A stretch of DNA of 8,225 nucleotides, taken from JBFFXF01 sp041569895 (GTDB lineage: Bacteria; Planctomycetota; UBA8108; JACQVS01). Below are positions 5,843-8,225 of this stretch, piece after piece. Both the position numbers and the translations under genes were made by a program. The stretch spans positions 1 to 8,225 of the forward strand of contig JBFFXF010000311.1 in NCBI GenBank assembly GCA_041569895.1, written 5' to 3'. Numbering within the stretch: position 1 is the first letter of the stretch; each line of letters starts with the position of its first letter. The notes under the pieces are model-generated. The model was not told the DNA's origin. It made no database searches and saw only the letters and a list, made by a program, of their open reading frames with translations.

Positions 5843-6970
5843 ATGATCGTTCGCGCACGCCGGCGGCGCATCGTCGGAGCCACCGTCGGACTGGTCGTCG
5901 CCGTTCTCGGCCTGCTCCTCCTCGGGCCGACCGCCGGCGCCCAGGACAAGCCGTCGAAGGAGGCCCTCAGGGAGTTGCGGGTCGGCGCCAAGCTGCTGAC
6001 GTCGAAGCGCGGCCGCGACCGCGGCATCGCGACCCTCCGCGGGCTGATCGAGAAGCACCCCCTCGAACCCGCCGCCAAGAAGGCGCGGGAGATCCTGCGA
6101 CAGAACGGCATCGGCGACATCATCCGCGTGCGGCTGATCGACAAGAAGGTCTTCAAGCGCTTCGGCTACTCCGAGGAGCAGCTGCTCGAACTCGGCGAGA
6201 AGGTGCTGAAGACACTCGAGGACTACTTCAAGAAGCTCGAACCGTACTACAGGGAACGGTCGCTCGACCTGGTCTTCTACGACAGCCAGGCGCGGTATCG
6301 AAAGGAGACGGGCAACATCCACTACGGCGGCCATTTCGAGGTGCGGCAGGCGAAGGACAAGGAGCGATCCCTCGAGGGAGAGGTCGTCTGGTATCTGCCA
6401 CAGCAGGCCGGCACGCCGAAGGACAGGCTGACCACCATCACGAGCACGCTCTATCACGAGACGGCGCACTTCCTGAGCGCGATCCACTTCGCACGCACAG
6501 TCCCGCACCCGATCGAGGAGGGGCTCGCGAAGTTCTTCGAGAGCCGACACTCGACCGAGTACTACCAGGCCTACCGCGCGACGCCGCGGCAGTACACGGA
6601 GTCCAGCGCCCGCAACGGCCTCAACGCGATCGCCAAGTACGACGACTTCGTCGCGTTCCTCGGCGCGGAGCGCGGGTTCGGTCAGGCGGGGAGGATGCTC
6701 GATCGATGGTACGGCATCTGCTACGCGCTTGTCGACTTCGTCGATCGCGGCGAGATCGACGGCCGCAAGGCGTCGATCAACGATCTCCTGGCGAAGTTCG
6801 GCGAGCGAACGAAGGCGCTGAAGAAGGACCGCGCCTCCCGGTCGCAACGTGCGCAGCTCTCGTGCTTCGTGCTGATGACCGGACTGGCGCGGGATCTCTA
6901 CGGCGCCGACCTCAAGAAACTCCACGCGGCGCTGGTGGAGTTCATGCTGAAGGAATACAAGAGGCTGTAG
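5843..6970 (+). CDS. Exported HExxH zinc metallopeptidase-like protein, DUF1570 type
   Basis: The 375-residue product begins with an arginine-rich n-region and hydrophobic core (IVGATVGLVVAVLGLLLLG), then AGAQ, consistent with a Sec signal peptide cleaved near residue 33. An alpha-helical stretch (about 37-90) resembles a TPR-like repeat (ELRVGAKLLTSKRGRDRGIATLRGLIEKHPLEP). The catalytic region carries YHETAHFLSAIHF with His205-Glu206-x-x-His209, followed by PIEEGLAKFFESR with Glu225/Glu226; this HExxH plus downstream Glu in an EEGLA.FFE helix is the gluzincin arrangement of the DUF1570 family, frequent in Planctomycetota. It would hydrolyse peptide bonds outside the cytoplasm, if active; the target is unknown. 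The C-terminus is helical. An AGGT at 5831-5834, overlapping the VOC stop, serves as ribosome-binding site 8 nt upstream of ATG 5843. The 6 bp gap makes co-transcription with VOC and DUF1805 very likely. The metallopeptidase fold is well supported; the exact family is moderate. Confidence 0.8.
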   Translation: MIVRARRRRIVGATVGLVVAVLGLLLLGPTAGAQDKPSKEALRELRVGAKLLTSKRGRDRGIATLRGLIEKHPLEPAAKKAREILRQNGIGDIIRVRLIDKKVFKRFGYSEEQLLELGEKVLKTLEDYFKKLEPYYRERSLDLVFYDSQARYRKETGNIHYGGHFEVRQAKDKERSLEGEVVWYLPQQAGTPKDRLTTITSTLYHETAHFLSAIHFARTVPHPIEEGLAKFFESRHSTEYYQAYRATPRQYTESSARNGLNAIAKYDDFVAFLGAERGFGQAGRMLDRWYGICYALVDFVDRGEIDGRKASINDLLAKFGERTKALKKDRASRSQRAQLSCFVLMTGLARDLYGADLKKLHAALVEFMLKEYKRL

Positions 6971-7077
6971 AAACGCCTCCGGGCCCGGGACCGCACCCGA
7001 CCTCGCCCTCGTCCTCGAGACCCGGCAGAGTCTGACGACGACTCATGAGGAACGCAGGAAGACGGGGAAGTCCGGCC
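6971..7077. other. Convergent intergenic gap, no convincing terminator
   Basis: This 107 bp lies between the stops of the rightward metallopeptidase gene and the leftward HEAT-repeat gene. It contains a perfect 10-bp palindrome ccgggcccgg (6979-6988) with no loop and no T-tract on either side. No intrinsic terminator, promoter or RNA gene is visible. Confidence 0.5.
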
Positions 7078-8225
7078 TCATGGGTCGTCTGTCCCCGCCC
7101 TCGCCATCTCCACCGCCTGGTCCGCCTGGACGCGCAGGAGATGGTTGTTGCCCTGCTGGTGCGCGCCGACCGCCGTCCTGATCTTTCCGTCGGTGAGCCA
7201 CGCGCGTCCCGCTCGCCCGAGCGCGAGGAGCGCCATGGCGGTCCCGTCCTCGTCCCCGCCGGTCAGCGCGGCGACCACCACCGTCCGGATGGCGTCGTCG
7301 ATCCCCTCGAGCGCCATCAGCGCCGTTGCGGCGAGGAGCTCGTACTCCGGGATCGCCGGCTCCCCGAAGATCCCGCGGAGCGACGTCGACAGCGCCGCGC
7401 GCTCCCCGGTGTCGAGCTTGCGGAAGTCGAGGCGATCGAATCGCTGGCAGAGCGTCAGGAGGGCTCCCTGACGAACGCTCGGGGCGTCGATCTCCCCGGC
7501 GATACGCTCCAGCGCCCGCCTCGCGGCGGGCCATGAATCCCCCCGCAGTGACAGGACGGCGAGGCACTTCCAGCCGAGCTTCCCGGCGTCGCGCTCGACG
7601 CTCCGCGCAAGAGGCGGCACGGCGGCGTCACCCAGCGAGAGCCACAGCGAGATGAGCGGGTCGGTCGGCCGCCGCGGGTCGAACTCCCAGACGCGAAAGC
7701 CTCCCGGCCTCAACGCGGACGCGGGCTTCCACCACGGCTCGAGCTGGAAGCGATCGAGGAGATCCAGGAGCTCGGGCACTGCGGCGATGGCGGCAGGCCC
7801 AATGCGCTCGAGCGCGACCAGCGCGGCCCGTTCGAGCTCCGCGTCCCCCGAACGCAGCGCGTCGCGCAGTCCGGGCACGGCGGCGCCCCCGACCGCGCCA
7901 ACGAGCCCCGCGGCCCTGGCCGCGGCGCGTCGCACTCCGACGTCCCCCGACGCGAGGAGCTTGACGATCGCCGGCGCGACGTGATCCGGAAGCCGCTCGA
8001 GGCGTCCCAGCGCGGTCGCCGCGTCGGCCTGTGTCTCCGGGTCGTCGAGCTCGAGCGCTGCGAGGAGCAGCGGCGCGACCTCGTCGACATCGACACCGGC
8101 GTCGACATCAACAGCGCGCGTGTCGCTCCCGCCGGTGTCGCTCGCGCTCCCGTCACGCTCCTCGCCGTCGCCCGCATCCTTCCTGCCGACGTCGAGCGCG
8201 AGCAGCACCGCGGCGCGGCGGCGCA
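7078..8225 (-). CDS. HEAT-repeat protein (5' end outside window)
   Basis: The minus-strand frame is open from base 8225 to a TGA at 7078-7080, giving about 381 visible C-terminal residues. The first visible residues (RRRAAVLLALDVG) look like the second helix of a HEAT repeat, so the GTG at 8208 is probably not the start. Counting from that GTG, an Asp/Gly-rich acidic linker (about 8-42) is followed by three regular HEAT units: VAPLLLAALELDDPETQADAATALGRL, HVAPAIVKLLASGDVGVRRAAARAAGLVG, and AVPGLRDALRSGDAELERAALVALERIG. A fourth unit is interrupted by a Trp/Arg-rich insert (LEPWWKPASALRPGGFRVWEFDPRRPTDPLI), then more divergent helical repeats continue to the C-terminus (PEYELLAATALMALEGIDDAI...). 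HEAT solenoids are protein-protein scaffolds, so no enzymatic role is claimed. Location is unknown because the N-terminus is not seen. It converges on the metallopeptidase gene and is transcriptionally separate. Confidence 0.85.
   Translation of the reverse strand, partial: RRRAAVLLALDVGRKDAGDGEERDGSASDTGGSDTRAVDVDAGVDVDEVAPLLLAALELDDPETQADAATALGRLERLPDHVAPAIVKLLASGDVGVRRAAARAAGLVGAVGGAAVPGLRDALRSGDAELERAALVALERIGPAAIAAVPELLDLLDRFQLEPWWKPASALRPGGFRVWEFDPRRPTDPLISLWLSLGDAAVPPLARSVERDAGKLGWKCLAVLSLRGDSWPAARRALERIAGEIDAPSVRQGALLTLCQRFDRLDFRKLDTGERAALSTSLRGIFGEPAIPEYELLAATALMALEGIDDAIRTVVVAALTGGDEDGTAMALLALGRAGRAWLTDGKIRTAVGAHQQGNNHLLRVQADQAVEMARAGTDDP

Noticed and set aside
5417..6925. A 502-codon minus-strand frame opposite the VOC and metallopeptidase genes
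   Set aside because: The product is low-complexity Leu/Arg/Glu/Val-rich with no motifs; both genes on the plus strand have clear family signatures.
6979..6988. ccgggcccgg palindrome as a terminator between the convergent genes
   Set aside because: The two halves are contiguous with no loop and no T-tract follows on either strand, so it does not form an intrinsic terminator.

Overview
This is an 8.2 kb, high-GC, gene-dense stretch of an ordinary-looking bacterial chromosome. The best taxonomic guess is Planctomycetota or a neighbouring high-GC environmental phylum. That guess rests on a DUF6807 ('PmoA-like') protein, a DUF1570-type exported zinc metallopeptidase and a HEAT-repeat protein occurring together; it is inference from gene content, not from a marker gene. 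I see no mobile element, CRISPR array, tRNA or rRNA.

Layout. A leftward set of three co-directional genes fills the first 4.86 kb. Read 5' to 3' on the minus strand, it is an exported DUF6807/PmoA-like protein (4857-3655), a family 5 extracellular solute-binding lipoprotein (3615-1897), and a membrane sensor histidine kinase (1838 to beyond base 1). The gaps are 39 and 58 bp, so a single transcript is plausible. The kinase is easily missed because its best start is TTG and its 3' end lies outside the window.

A 218 bp divergent region (4858-5075) separates this set from a compact rightward cluster of three: a small DUF1805 (YunC-like) protein (5076-5411), a VOC/glyoxalase-fold protein that starts at a GTG overlapping the previous stop by 4 bp (5408-5836), and a secreted HExxH metallopeptidase of DUF1570 type 6 bp later (5843-6970). 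A near-consensus sigma70-type promoter (TTGTCA, 17 bp, TATCAT) lies in the divergent region and points at this cluster. A TTGTC/GACAA inverted repeat overlaps its -35 box.

After a 107 bp convergent gap with no convincing terminator, a HEAT-repeat protein is encoded leftward. Its 5' end lies outside the window.

How the genes may work together. The solute-binding protein has no permease or ATPase beside it but does sit next to a kinase with a roughly 285-residue extracytoplasmic sensor region, so a binding-protein-assisted sensing module is a reasonable hypothesis. The DUF6807 protein would be a co-expressed exported protein. The rightward cluster is tightly coupled, but no pathway can be named from the sequence. 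I found no strong evidence of a wholly new system; the items of most interest are the binding-protein/kinase pair and the DUF1805-VOC-metallopeptidase cluster with its promoter and dyad.
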